64,000 bases of DNA from Styela clava. Lineage: Eukaryota > Chordata > Ascidiacea > Stolidobranchia > Styelidae. Each line of letters starts with the position of its first letter. Positions within the stretch are counted from its first letter, which is position 1. Shown here one piece after another: positions 12,801 through 23,744 of this stretch. The stretch spans positions 19,039,001 through 19,103,000 of the forward strand of contig NC_135254.1 in the NCBI RefSeq assembly GCF_964204865.1, read 5' to 3'. A program made the position numbers and the translations under genes. Below the pieces are notes generated by a model, which saw only the letters and a list, made by a program, of their open reading frames with translations, searched no databases and was not told the DNA's origin.

Positions 12801-14086
12801 TCGTCATTTTTTATGAGTCAATTCTACATATGAATAGTCAGACCATGTTATTAACTTCAATAACCGGGCGGCTTTTAACTTCACTGCTGATGTTTTTTGC
12901 AAATGGTGCTACATTAGTCTTCGTAGGTAAGTGTCTAATTTTAATCCCTTATTGATATATTCCAGGATATTTTTAAGAATTGGCACAAATTGTTTCTAGT
13001 TTAATTTTGAAAAGAGGACTACTCGCTGTTGACGACACCAATCTATCCAACGACTCATAAACGGGTTTCTCATATATTGATAAACATTTATTTATTACAG
13101 CCACAAGTATTGGCGTTTTCAGCAGTATAACTACTCCATACATCCGATTGAGAATCTCTAGTCTTGTGTCTACCTCTGAGCAAGGTGATATTTTTATTTG
13201 ATCTTGAGGTTGTTATGTGAGATTGCTCAATAGCATTATATAATATTGTATATTGTCAAAATATGTTCACACAGAGGCGTTAAAACACCCGAAGGTGACG
13301 ATTGGCGAATTGCAAAGTTCGTATAATTGATTTTTATCCTATGCAACCACTGTGCGTGCCGCCCTGACGACCCAGGCACGTAGTACTCTTTGCATTTGGT
13401 TCATAACGAATAATTTAACTGCTTTCTGCTATAGGTCCCACTCTCGCATTAGTATCTTTTGCAACAGAAATCATCAACGCATCTTCTGTTGTATTTTTGG
13501 TGATTTATCCATCGACTTTATACATTTCTCATGGATTTACTTGGCTGGTGACCGCTTCTATTTTATGTTGTCCTCTCACGTTAATGATGTAAGTATTAAG
13601 TAAGGTTTTAGGAGGCTAATATTTATTTACTTATCAAAGGTATTCAGAGCGATTTAACCAAACCTGTTCTAGTTATGAAACCGTTCTTCTAAAACGTTCT
13701 ATTAACTAGATATTAAAAGTAGTGCTTTTGTATTTTTAAGTATAGTGAAAGTAAATTGGGTTTCATTTTAGATGAAATAGTGCCTTTCATTTTTATGTGA
13801 ACAACCAAACAAAAAGAATGATTTGAAACGGTCTCTATGCGAGAGATTGAAAACATTGCGCAATTTCTCTATATTTTCAAAATTTTTACTCAACTGTTCA
13901 CATTCGAAGTACAATTCAAATATTTTTATATTGAATACTTTGAAGCAAATATCTACCGACGCCCATGCGTCAATCGACTTGAAACAAAATATTACAGAAC
14001 CCGTAAAGTATTTTAATAATAAAACAACATATTTTTGTAGAATCGTTTGGATTACAAACAAGTATGGAAAGAATGCACCAACTTGA
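9888..14086 (+). CDS. SLC46-like (PCFT-type) MFS transporter, gene 1, 10 exons, 504 aa
   Basis: Coding exons: 9888-9980, 10225-10340, 11198-11359, 11540-11665, 11920-12305, 12504-12688, 12764-12926, 13101-13184, 13435-13588 and 14041-14086; the joined frame is open to a TGA at 14084. An in-frame TGA at 9879 supports the start. The product should be a 12-helix plasma- or organelle-membrane carrier. Family marks seen: W-S-D-S-I-G-R-K at the helix 2-3 loop (D95, R99), Y-L-S-D with D156, I-L-E with E171, P-Y-I-R and S-T-S-E-Q-G near helix 9, and I-Y-P-S-T-L in helix 11. C48 in loop 1 and C346 (P-I-C-F) match the two cysteines that form a disulphide in human PCFT; N38-F-T is a glycosylation sequon in loop 1. 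The human PCFT histidine after helix 7 is replaced (N330 region), so folate transport should not be assumed. Intron 2 starts with GC and contains a hAT insertion. The central loop has C285-x2-C288 and C301-x-H303. Confidence 0.9.
10341..10342 (+). promoter_or_regulatory. non-canonical GC splice donor of intron 2 (gene 1)
   Basis: The exon ends ...TCC AA and the intron begins gcaagt. Only this donor gives the phase-2 junction needed to join the K-W-S-M codons of exon 3 at 11198. The GT three bases further on gives the wrong phase. The same GC donor is used at 26398 and 38017 in the paralogues. Confidence 0.8.
10491..11089. mobile_element. decayed hAT element in intron 2 of SLC46 gene 1
   Basis: The left end cagtggttttcaaccgtcgg and the right end ccggtccgcaaactaaaaaagg are of the cagtggtt hAT type. 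The interior from about 10774 (atgcgagaaaagcttttcatc) resembles the C-terminal transposase remnant at 36055-36110 in the intact-ended copy at 35374-36569. I see no clear target duplication (acctaaac versus ttttgcta), and the ends have drifted. Confidence 0.72.
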
Positions 14087-16285
14087 TCTACTACTATTTT
14101 TGAAGTCGACACGTAAAGTTATTTGAATACTGTCATAGTAAAAGGTAGTTAGTTGGCAATACATTTTCTCATTCGCCCACGGAAACTCGCCTAACACAAC
14201 TCAATCTTTTATTTTATATGCCATTTCATTTTGCCGAGGAATTGGATAATGAAGAATTTTTTAAAGTTATAAATACTTATTCACAATTAGTCCATCAGTG
14301 ACAGAATTGTGGTTTATTATCCTCATGATCATTCATATTTTTTGTGTACAAATAAGCGACGAGTAGAAATAACTATCAGTAGCTTGAACAAACTTATCCA
14401 CCACCATCGTCAATCCCAGCAAGTCAATGATACTAAGTACACTCAATGCAAGTACATCGAATTCATTGTATCTCATTATATACCGATGCATATTGAAGTG
14501 AAATAAAGTTTGCTTTTTGTCTATGTTTGCAAATGTCAGACAATATTTGCACAATACACCGTTACTAGGATGGATTCATGTATAAAGCGTTTAGCTATAT
14601 GGAAGGAAGCTCATAAGCAAAATTAAATTTGCCAATATCAATAGTAATCTTTGTGTGTTCGGGATTGTTAATTTTGGATGTATAGTTCAGTATAATAAGT
14701 TGTTTTGAAGTATTTTGATGAATATTTGATGATATCGTAGTAGTATTGCGCAGATGCAAAGTTCGATTTTATTCTGAACTAAAGAGCCATATAGCTATAC
14801 GAGGTATCGTCGCTCACCAAAGCAAAATAGCCTTTCTTATTTAGACTTTGTTTTAAATAAAGATAAAAAAAAATACATTAAGCCTGACACCTCGCTTGGC
14901 TATGGAACGTATCGTGGGTCTGGGAAACCTTGAACAATGGATATCCTATGCGACTCGAATAGCAGAAGACACGTAAACTGAGTTAAATCTGGTCGCGATG
15001 CACTTAGTGGGACAAAATTCCTAATTCGCGTTGTGCTGCAGTGTGTACGTAGTAGCATTATTGTGGCACCTATGATCAGAATACGTCGAGTATGGTATTA
15101 ACATTCTCACCAAGTATTAGGTATATTTTGAAGCGCTAAGCGACCTAACGTATTGAATATCCGCTCAAATAGGCCTTATTTTCTGTCTGTTGATCTCCGC
15201 CCTGAGAGACCACTATTCTCAGTCATTTTGTCTGTCTAGATTAGGGGTGTGCAACATTTTTTGTCGGTGTGCCATTCATTCAACTTCGGACATCTAGCTG
15301 GGTCATACAAAAAATGGTTTTTCCATGTACACAACGAATCAAAAATTACCGACAATCTGAGCGTCACGGGAAAGGAAATGCGACTATCGCTTAGACTTCA
15401 AGTGATAGAGGCACCGAGCAAGGGCGTAAAATTTAACGAGCGACAAGAGCAAAAATTATTATGTTTCTACCCATGTAAAAGCACCTTTTCAAACATGAAC
15501 TTTCGGATTAGGATTCTATGCTTAATGGGGAAAATTTGCAGTGAAATACGTGGCGCTGATCGTTAGAAAATTCTCAGTTGTCTCGTCAGCCGAGTCGAAA
15601 ATTAAAACCAGTGATTGGATGGACGATATATTCCCCACCCCACATTATCGAAAAGTCAGAAATATGACCAAACTACTTTTGTTTGTGTGCCAACTGCCCA
15701 TACGAATAGTCTTCTCGTTGGCGCTTTCAACAGAAGGAAGGCATAACGGCGGAGGTCCACTTCACTTTTCTGGTACACGTTAAGTCCGTCACAACCGACT
15801 GACTGATCGTGTTAACTACTTAGTGCGAAAGGGCGCAAATTCTACTATGGGTCGTATTACTTAGTATTACAAAGGTGGGTAAGACACCGGTAAATTCACT
15901 AACAATTCCAGACGGCTTACATGCTATTCGCATGTAGATTTGATAGCCATACTACTTCGTTTTGTCTTTCGTGTCCATTTATTTGAGCATGGCTTTCGCG
16001 TGTTATTGTGGTATTGTCAAACATCTCGAGGTGCGCAATTTTTGGAAACGTCATCGCACACAAAAAGGAATCCCATAGAGCCCACAGAAATTGTTGAAAT
16101 AAATAAAAGTAATAGCCTTTTAGCAGAAAATACAATCTTGACCACTGAAAATTTCAAAGTATTTGGCCCATTAGGATTAGGTAATGAGAAAAACGATTTC
16201 TTCATAATGAAAATAATACCAACAAGAACACAATTGCATGTCAGCGAATCTCATGCTATGTGGAAGTCGGGAGTTTTTTGATAAG
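14087..16285. other. gene-free stretch between SLC46 gene 1 and hAT repeats
   Basis: This is the 3' flank of SLC46 gene 1. At about 15246 a hAT-like end (aggggtgtgcaacatttttt) is seen without a clear partner. At about 16098-16200 there is a copy of the dispersed core aagtaatagcctt...cactgaaaatttcaaag. No convincing exon was found. Confidence 0.5.
16098..16200 (+). repeat. dispersed core repeat, copy 1
   Basis: It contains aaaagtaatagccttttagc followed after about 25 bases by ccactgaaaatttcaaag and aatgagaaa. Related copies lie at 20885-20975 (reverse), 22330-22425, 56695-56770 (reverse) and 59768-59865. Confidence 0.75.
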
Positions 16286-16289
16286 ATAG

Positions 16290-16815
16290 ACCGGGGTGGT
16301 CCAAACCCAGGTCCGTGATTCACATATGGCCCGCGAGTCACATATGGCCAGCGGGTCACATATGGCCCGCGGCATTATTATCTGTGGCCCACGTCGCATT
16401 CGGAGAGTAATCAAAAAATCGCATTTAGTGTTGTTTCGTCATAAAATTAACCAGAAAAATCTTTTGACATATTGTTACATCACTAATGTCACTGAATAGA
16501 CTAATGTTACGACTAGCCGAGGCAAGTAGCAAAGTTTAATGATGTTCCTGGTAGCAATTACATTTGCGGAAGGACTTTTCCTGTTTGAAATCTTACACTA
16601 AATATAAATATAGAAAGACTTTTGCATGTTTTAGTAAGTTTTTGGTAGTTTTTGCATGCTCTAGCTTGATAAATATGACAAATACTGATCAATGTGTTTC
16701 CACAATAAAAGTGTTCGTTTTGTATTGAACTGTTTACTTATTCTTGGCACTATTGTGGCCCGCGAACACTGCAAAAATAATACTGTGGCCCCCGAAGCCG
16801 ACAACCTTACAGTAG
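16290..16815. mobile_element. hAT-like element containing an 18-bp tandem array
   Basis: The left end ccggggtggtccaaaccc and the right end with gtggcccccgaagccgacaa show the gtccaaac/ggcccgcg signature of hAT elements. An internal array of three 18-bp units (tcacatatggcccgcgag type) lies at 16320-16373. The exact target duplication is not resolved, so the borders are approximate. Confidence 0.68.
16320..16373. repeat. three-unit 18-bp tandem repeat
   Basis: Units start at 16320, 16338 and 16356 and share tcacatatggcc. It sits in the left subterminal region of the hAT-like element, where repeated GC-rich motifs are typical transposase-binding sites. Confidence 0.88.
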
Positions 16816-16877
16816 ACTAAGTACAGAGGTAAAGTACTGTAAAAAATAAGCTACTATAAAAGATTTGATACTGCATT

Positions 16878-16910
16878 CGTGATTCGAAGCTTTTGGTACT
16901 TCGAATCACG
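16878..16910. repeat. perfect 12-bp hairpin
   Basis: Arms cgtgattcgaag and cttcgaatcacg surround a 9-base loop. No flanking gene or element border explains it. Confidence 0.85.
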
Positions 16911-18038
16911 TTGATATTGGACGTATATATGGATCGTTAGTGTCACAGGACCTGGGACAACTAGAAGAGTATCGGCACTAGTAGCTGTGACACAGTTCCA
17001 ACTTTGTTTAGGTGGTGATTTTGGCGGAATAGTAGGTAAAATATTTCGTTTCGACCTCCGTGTCCATACAGGGAAACATTGCTCTCGTGTTTGATAAAGG
17101 TATTGTAGAGTAGACAATCATTCAAATATTACGTAACTGCGATCACAAGAAAAATAGCTGACTTTAGTGAGTTTTGTTATCGTTGTTGCAGACACGAGTA
17201 CGGGCGATCATCGCTATACTTTAAAAAGCTCCATTACGTGATTGTGTCGTGATTTTTGCATGATGTCGTCAGGTGGGGGGCAGGAATGACATATGCCGAA
17301 AATCGCCACGCCACGACCACCATAATTACTTGGTGACCTACGTGAGACCCGCCAGTACGGCAGCTGTTCCTTAGTGAGTGAACCTAACAGCGTGCTAGAA
17401 AATTGTCTTCAAATAGTATTCACGCAGCGACTGTTTTGTGTTCTAAAAAGGGGGATTATGACTGCAGTATTACTGATAGCTCTTCCAGATAAAATACTAT
17501 TGAACGATTTTGACAGCAGAAATTCAGAAGATTTACAAATGTCTACACCCGAATCATTTGCTTAGGTTGAAGTTCGCGAATACATAAACCAAGCGTTGGT
17601 CTCGCGAAAATGTTTATATGCATTTGCTGAATAGGGGGAATTGCTAATGAACGCGCTTTCTTCAGATGGGGTGAAGTAATATCGCATCGGCGAAGTCGAC
17701 TTGAACCAAAAAAAGGGGGAATGATAATGTTCTTGAATTGTATGTAATGCTAAATACGTGCAGTGACTTAAATTTCATTGAATTGGTCGCAGTGAATCTT
17801 TGGTATTCGTGACGTTTGCAAATATTTTGGAACACGAACACCGCACATTCTATTACACAGCTGCATATAAATGGCGTTCTGTTGAAAAGCTGAAAAGTCA
17901 ACACAGAAAAGCACACAAATTAGATAACCAACAAACTTCTACTTGCCTTTTAGACCCAGTCTGTTAACGATCAAAAATAACAGTTAAAAACGGTAACGAG
18001 CAGTTAGTAACAGTTAAGCAAAAGTAGCAGTTGTGAAC
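16911..18038. other. gene-free stretch
   Basis: It contains a diverged direct copy of a motif from the window start: gtcaggtggggggcaggaat at about 17270 versus gtcaggtggcggttaggatt at about 114. No exon with both splice signals was found. Confidence 0.5.
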
Positions 18039-18241
18039 GGTTCCATTACATTTGAACCCACGTACATTTGAACCCATGACAATTGCACCTGTAAGCTATT
18101 GCACCTATGGATTTTTTTTTGTTTTTCGGATAGTTGAACCCATACTAACCCTAACCCGTGGGTTTTAGCACCCGCATATAGATTGAACCCGTGGATATAC
18201 ACATGGGTTCAAATGTACGTGGGTTCAAATGTACGGTCACC
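18039..18241. mobile_element. 203-bp MITE with 9-bp target duplication
   Basis: It is flanked by perfect gttgtgaac at 18030-18038 and 18242-18250. The termini ggttcc...acatttgaaccca and the reverse complement of ...tgggttcaaatgtacggtcacc are inverted repeats, with an inner repeat of tacatttgaaccca. A second copy is at 61304-61536. A 9-bp duplication is typical of the MuDR/Mutator group, so that is the best guess for the source. Confidence 0.88.
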
Positions 18242-18877
18242 GTTGTGAACATCTCGCGTGAATATGTTCAAATTATTAGCCGCAGAATGCCTGCTTTGCA
18301 AGGATGCCATCAAGGCGAGCAGCGTTCAAAATTAACTGACAGTTTCAGTGAAGTGGCTAGCAATGTTCATTTCAAAACCTCACAGAAAAATCGTGGCGTT
18401 TATGTGTCAAGCGTGTTTTACTTTCCGGTTTATTGGCGATAAAAATTGAAATCATGTGATACCAAGAATAGGTTTGTAAATGATTATCAACGGGCCCATA
18501 TCAGTTAGATATATATACATTAGCGTTTTGTAGTGTTGGTTTAATATCATCATTAATTAACACATTTGCATCCTTCTGGAGTTTCTAGATTAAGGAATAC
18601 TGCCCGGCATATAATATTTTACTGACAGCTCGATCGCAAATTATTTCAAGACCAATATTAGCTGGAAGTATCAAACTTTATAATGTCGTTCGATAATTTC
18701 CGGTTGCTATTCCTGTGCTATCGGCAGTTTACAAAAACGAAAAGTATTTTCCATGCCTATGCCCCCTGACCCTGTTTTTTTTTAAATTTCAGTTCAAAAA
18801 TGAATTTAAATAATATGTTGATAAACAATATAAGCGTGGCTCTGATGTAATAAATATTTATCAAGAGGAAAACAAAC
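18242..18877. other. upstream region of the EamA gene
   Basis: There is a polypyrimidine-AG tract (tttttttttaaatttcag) ending at 18792, 85 bp upstream of the start codon. It could be a 5'-UTR splice acceptor or a trans-splice acceptor. A 17-codon frame begins at the next ATG (about 18800) and stops at about 18850, before the gene's start codon. No other gene is seen. Confidence 0.5.
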
Positions 18878-19921
18878 ATGGTTTCAGTTGTCGGCATTTT
18901 TTGTGCTCTTCTCTCTGCTCTGCTATATTCTATCATGTTGATATTTGTAAAGATGATTGATTTGCATCCGGTACAAATAAGCCTATCTCGCTGTGCAGTA
19001 CAATTTTTGACAATCTTACCATACGCACAGTATAAACATAATGAAGTGGATATAACGGGACCGATGGGACTAAAACTTCTACTGTGTATTAGAGGATTAC
19101 TGGGTTCATCGGGAATGATGTTCATATACTTAGCAGTTGACAAGCTTCCCGCAGGAAACGCAATTACCATTTCCTATCTTCGCATGGTCATGGTGCCATT
19201 TCTGGCACGAATTCTGTTAAAGGAGAGTTTATCTATCTATGAGATTATTTTTGCTTTTGTTGCTCTCGTGGGCGTTGTTCTCATCGCCAGACCAACATTT
19301 TTATTTCCTATAAGCTACGAGGAGGAAGCAGCGAGTTTGTCGGGAATCATTTTCGCATTGTTGTCAGCGCTATGCATGGCTTTGTCGACCATCGCTGTTA
19401 GCAAACTTGGACGAAAAACCCATCCGGCTCTTCACATCATATATTATAGTTTTTGGGGTGTAATTATGTGTCTCATAATTTTGACTGCAGGTGGAGACAT
19501 GAAATACTCATGCATGAACGATTTACCTATGTTGTTTTCCTTTGGAATAATTGGAAATTTGGGACAGTTTCTTATCACTATTGCCCTGCAAAGAGAGCGA
19601 GCAGGACTTGTCGTTGTTCTTCATTCAACTCAGATTGTTTTCGTATACATTATGCAGGTAAGACATAACATTATACCATGATGATCAAACCAGTCTTATT
19701 AAAGCACATAATATTTCTATTTCCAATTTTATATCCATATCCCTATAAAACTGCAACATGTACAAAAATTTGCTTGAATACTCGAATTTTTACAGGTTGC
19801 ATTTCTTGGTGATGTTCCTTCATATTTAAGTTTGATTGGCGCTGCTCTCATCTTCTCGACTAGCATCGCCATATGGGTCAGAAAAGTAATAAATGGAAAA
19901 AGAGAACTTGCGAATACATAA
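18878..19921 (+). CDS. EamA/SLC35G-type drug/metabolite transporter, two exons, 301 aa
   Basis: Exon 1 is 18878-19657 (260 codons, ending at Q, phase 0, donor gtaaga). Exon 2 is 19796-19921 (acceptor tttttacag, stop TAA). An in-frame TAA lies about 30 bp upstream of the ATG. The protein is almost wholly hydrophobic and fits ten transmembrane helices in two EamA repeats. Motifs seen include R-G-L-L-G with A-V-D-K-L-P-A-G-N-A-I in the first repeat, then L-L-K-E-S-L-S and L-I-A-R-P-T-F-L-F closing it, and the second repeat ending at I-A-I-W-V-R-K. These are typical of SLC35G1 (TMEM20)-like members, which act in the ER/Golgi or plasma membrane; the substrate is not established for the family. It is shorter at the N-terminus than vertebrate SLC35G1. 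No frameshift is seen. Confidence 0.88.
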
Positions 19922-20098
19922 AAAGTTTAAGCTTTTTATCTTTGTCGATTTTTTTAAAAGGTCCTCTTTCAAAAAAAGACTTCGTAAAATATACCAGCAC
20001 ATTTCTCATGCTATGAACAATCTGTTCCCGCTTCATGTATTCGCCTACCACGAGCGATAGAAATTTTATGCATAACTATGCGCAAACAACATGTAGAG

Positions 20099-20541
20099 CA
20101 GGTGTCGGCAAACTACGGCCCGCGGGCCAGATCCGGTATGCGGAGTAATGTAATCTGGCCCGCGACGCTTCACTGAATTATAGTAAGGAAACAGCTGTTT
20201 TGCCGAATATATTCTTTACGTAACAGAATTTATTGTGAGACAAGTGTAGACTAAATTATAATATAACAAGTATAAAATTAACAATTACTCGTTTAATGAG
20301 CCCATAATTTAATTATATTTAGACAAATGGAAACAAAACAAAGACAAGTTAATGCTAAGTGCAAAGGGTTCAATTGCGCCAAAATATTCAAATGAAATTT
20401 TCTGAGATCCAATGCAATGAGGAAATAAATATATATTCAATATTACTGCTTGATTTCTATTATAGAATGTATAATCCTTACGTTTTTCAACTTTCTAAAA
20501 TTTATTTTGGCCCGCGAGCAACAAAAGTTTGCCAAGCCCTG
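20099..20541. mobile_element. non-autonomous hAT element, 443 bp, perfect 8-bp target duplication
   Basis: It is flanked by atgtagag at 20091-20098 and 20542-20549. The left end caggtgtcggcaaactacgg pairs with the reverse of gtttgccaagccctg. Subterminal ggcccgcgggcc and ggcccgcgagc motifs are present. There is no open transposase frame. Confidence 0.92.
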
Positions 20542-20705
20542 ATGTAGAGGCTTTCGCAAAATGAAACTTATTTCATGGAAATTTATTATGTCTAGTTTAC
20601 AATTGTTACAATTCATTTCTCATGTTTCAATCAAAAGCCGTTTTTGAGTTTCTGTAAGCGTAAGAGTGCCACTATCGTCAACTGGTATAGCCTCATCGTA
20701 CAAAA

Positions 20706-21174
20706 AACAAGAGAGCTACGCCCAAATATATGGACACGTCTGTTAGCAGTACGGTTTACCGTACCGTCAGATCACAGTCTACAAATATATTCACACCAAG
20801 CGAAGCAGTAGTCGGACACAAAATGGCGTCCGATGTCCATAGATTCATAGAACGTTCGGTGGTAAATCTAAAAAGTCGCTCTTCTCTTTGATTACTGGAC
20901 CAATTGTTCTGAAATTTTCAGTGGTTACAGATAAAATTTTTCTCCAGAAGGCTATTACTTTTATTTATTTCAAATATTTCTGTTAGCTCTGTGAGATTTG
21001 TTTTTGTTTGTTATGACGTCACCGAACGTTCTGTGGGCATCGGACGCCATTTTGTGTCCGACTGTACTGCTTCGCTTAGTGTGAATATATTTGTAGACTG
21101 TGATCTGACGGTACGGTAAACCGTACTGTACTGCGAACAGACGTGTCCAAATATTTGGGCGTAGCTCTCTTGTT
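20706..21174. mobile_element. foldback MITE with about 160-bp inverted arms
   Basis: Bases 20706-20865 (from aacaagagagctacgcccaa) and 21016-21174 are near-perfect inverted repeats, including tacggtttaccgtaccgtca and aaaatggcgtccgatg. The roughly 150-bp centre carries the dispersed core repeat in reverse. A diverged relative of the left end occurs at 59735 (aacaagagagctatgctcaa). No target duplication could be fixed. Confidence 0.88.
20885..20975 (-). repeat. dispersed core repeat, copy 2 (centre of the foldback MITE)
   Basis: In reverse it reads aaaagtaatagccttctgga, then ccactgaaaatttcagaaca, then attggtccagtaatcaaag. Its position between the arms shows that the other solitary cores are probably worn copies of this MITE family. 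Confidence 0.78.
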
Positions 21175-22329
21175 ATAGTGTGAATTCTCTTATTTTAATC
21201 ATCGGCCGTTGGAGCTTTTGCAAGCATAACAACACTACCACAAGTCTTCAACGAGCATAGCTTCACCCTGCACAAATAATCTAAGTCGTTTTAAAACTGG
21301 ACAAAATGTAACATGAGCAATGCTTGCTTGGCCTCTAAACTTTATTTTGCTTGTCGCCAGATTACTGTCAATGGCAAAGCAACAGTTCAATGAAGACAGA
21401 ATTCTAATTTAGTATTACTAACAGTCCATTCCCGCAGGTTATGAACGATTAACTGTTGTGAAGCATAATAGCCTCATAGATTGCGGCCTAGTGCACGTTT
21501 TATCCACTACAAGGAGATGACCTGTATGTAGAATATATAGACATTATTACAATTTATTATTATATTACCATTTTATTCAATCTTGCGTTTTATTCAAGGT
21601 GCTGCGTCAGAGCTTGGCATTTTCGAACCTAATAATCTTGGATCAACTTTCAGTAAATTTAAGATACAAGGCTTTGTAAAATATGAGAAGTGATAACACA
21701 CAAATTTCGAATATTTGCATGCTATTGTAGAAAAATCTTGAATATCTCAGTTTCAAGGGGTTTATCAATAAATGAAATGAGATTTTTGAAAGAACATTCA
21801 TGCACTTTGAACCTATAAATTGCAAGGTGATACATGTCGTTGATTTTTACTAATTGAAATTACTTATTTGGAGTGAAGTTTTTTTTTTCTGAAGTGCTCA
21901 AGTTCACTCTACTGATTGAAAATATTTTTTCCAGGTTATTTCAGATGAGTGCAACTTCAGCTCGGCTAATAACCTGAATTATATATATATGACTAGAATT
22001 TTCTGTTTAGCTCCTCCGAATCACTATCTTTGAGCCGTTACAACGAGTAAATAATCTTCCAATAACTTTGTTTATACTTCTCATATTGAAACGAATGAAA
22101 AAATCATCAGTGCGCAAAAAAGAAAGTGTACGTTACCATACGTTATATTCTATGATTTTGAATGGCATTGACAATGACATTCAAAGAAGAATTTAACTGT
22201 TTTTAAATTCAAAGTTGAAGACGATTCCACGTTTCTTTTACCAGCTACTTTTAAAACTATTAACTACTACTTAATTAAAACAGCAACAGAAATATATATC
22301 AGAGTTCTTAGGATGCATAGAAAATTTAG

Positions 22330-22425
22330 AAATAATTAAAAGTAATAGCCTTCTAGCGATAACAACAATCTTTAATCACTGAAAATTTAAAGCAATTGGT
22401 TCAGTAATTAAAGAGAATGTGTAAT
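22330..22425 (+). repeat. dispersed core repeat, copy 3
   Basis: It contains aaaagtaatagccttctagc, then cactgaaaatttaaagcaat, then tggttcagtaattaaagaga, as in the other copies. Confidence 0.75.
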
Positions 22426-22629
22426 TTTTCCACAACAACAACAAAATGAGAATATCGGTCAGAGACCGAAGACTTATCGATCGAAAGTTAGGGGATCCCC
22501 CAAAACAGCGCTCTTACTCCATAGTGACACCTTGTGTCCCATCACTAATTAATTAATAACTCGCTAATTATACGACATAATTTTCAACTTCGCCTTCGTG
22601 AGGTATCGCGTTCATCTAACAGACATACA

Positions 22630-22770
22630 AATATCTATCAACATACTTACCGATCTTAAGATCGATAAGTAACAAACAGACAGACAAATACCTATCAACA
22701 TACTTACCGATTAAAATTGATAAGTAAAAATACCTATCAACATACTTACCGATTAAAATCGATAAGTAAT
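22630..22770. repeat. three-unit tandem repeat with internal palindrome
   Basis: Each unit contains ctatcaacatacttaccgat followed by ...atcgataagta. The segment cttaccgat...atcgataag can fold on itself. Units start near 22632, 22690 and 22731 and are spaced unevenly. Confidence 0.85.
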
Positions 22771-22864
22771 AATAACAAAACGATCCTTAAGTACACTTCG
22801 TTCCCAATATTTGATTGGAGTCCGATTGATTTAAGTACCATGGTGTACTAGTAATAAAGTAAGA

Positions 22865-23520
22865 CAGGGTGGGCAAAATACAGCCCGAGGGCAGGATCAG
22901 GCTCACCGAAGTGTTTCATCCGACCCACTTGTTAGTTTAGTTTTTATGAATATAAATTTGAAAATTTCGACGAAAATAACGAGTCGTCGGCTAAATATAG
23001 ACATGTATTATCTGCACCTGGAAATAATGTGGAAAACCAGTCACCTCAAGCTCATCCAAGATGACCCGATTGTTACATTATGCTGTTCTTTATATAAACC
23101 TTAGCCTATAGGTTTTGGACTTATTTTTTTACCAGCGTTCGCTGCGTAGCCGCAGTAATTTGCCAGCCACATTAACAAATCCATCAGTATGAGTGGGAAA
23201 CGCAAAGTGGATTCCGAATGACGTGATTTTTACAAGGAATGAAGAGGAGTATTTTGTTAAAGACAATAGTCAACTGCCTGCTTAATTTGTAACGAAAGAT
23301 GTCCGGTGTTCGAAGACTATAACATTAAGAGACCTTTTTTTAAACAAAACATAAAGAATTTGGCCAACAATTTTCGACACATGAGCTGAAAATGAAGGCA
23401 GCGGATATGGTTAAAAGCTGAAATAGCAACAGCGCCCCCTTATCAAGTTTCCACATACCCAACATTGAACAAGCTTTTGAACGCATGCAGTTGGTTACAT
23501 CGGTCCTATTAATCATTGTG
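22865..23520 (+). pseudogene. decayed hAT transposase with BED-type zinc finger region
   Basis: The left end cagggtgggcaaaatacagc is hAT-like. From about 23190 a broken frame begins M-S-G-K-R-K-V-D-S-E and continues with A-C-L-I-C-N-E, F-E-D-Y-N-I-K-R, then K-H-K-E-F-G-Q. That is the C-x2-C...H-x(n)-H pattern of the N-terminal BED finger of hAT transposases and their domesticated relatives (the GTF2I-repeat/ZBED-like group). Several stops and at least one frameshift interrupt it, and no right end is visible, so it is a 5' fragment. No working product is expected. Confidence 0.72.
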
Positions 23521-23744
23521 TCACTTGGTAGCTGTTAGTTGTACATCATCTCTTACGCTGGTTATTTGTAAGTAAACTGTTTTTATTCATAGTTTTATAT
23601 TTCTTTTTTGCGACTCTGGCACAGTGAATAAGTCTATTATCCATAACTGGCCAACTCGGGAAAGTGATTGCCCACACCTGCTGATTGCTGAAGTAAGATA
23701 TACCACGCCGAGTAGAAAACATATCCTCTTTTCTCATTTCGGTC
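23521..23744. other. unique sequence before duplication unit A
   Basis: A short non-genic stretch. The open frame on the minus strand here shares only its first 14 residues with one at 33576-33809, which marks where the duplicated block begins. Confidence 0.4.

Larger units (their letters stand above)
21180..22864. other. gene-free stretch with simple repeats
   Basis: It contains a core repeat copy at 22330-22425 and a three-unit tandem repeat with internal hairpins at 22630-22770. The rest is AT-rich unique sequence with no supported exon. Confidence 0.5.
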
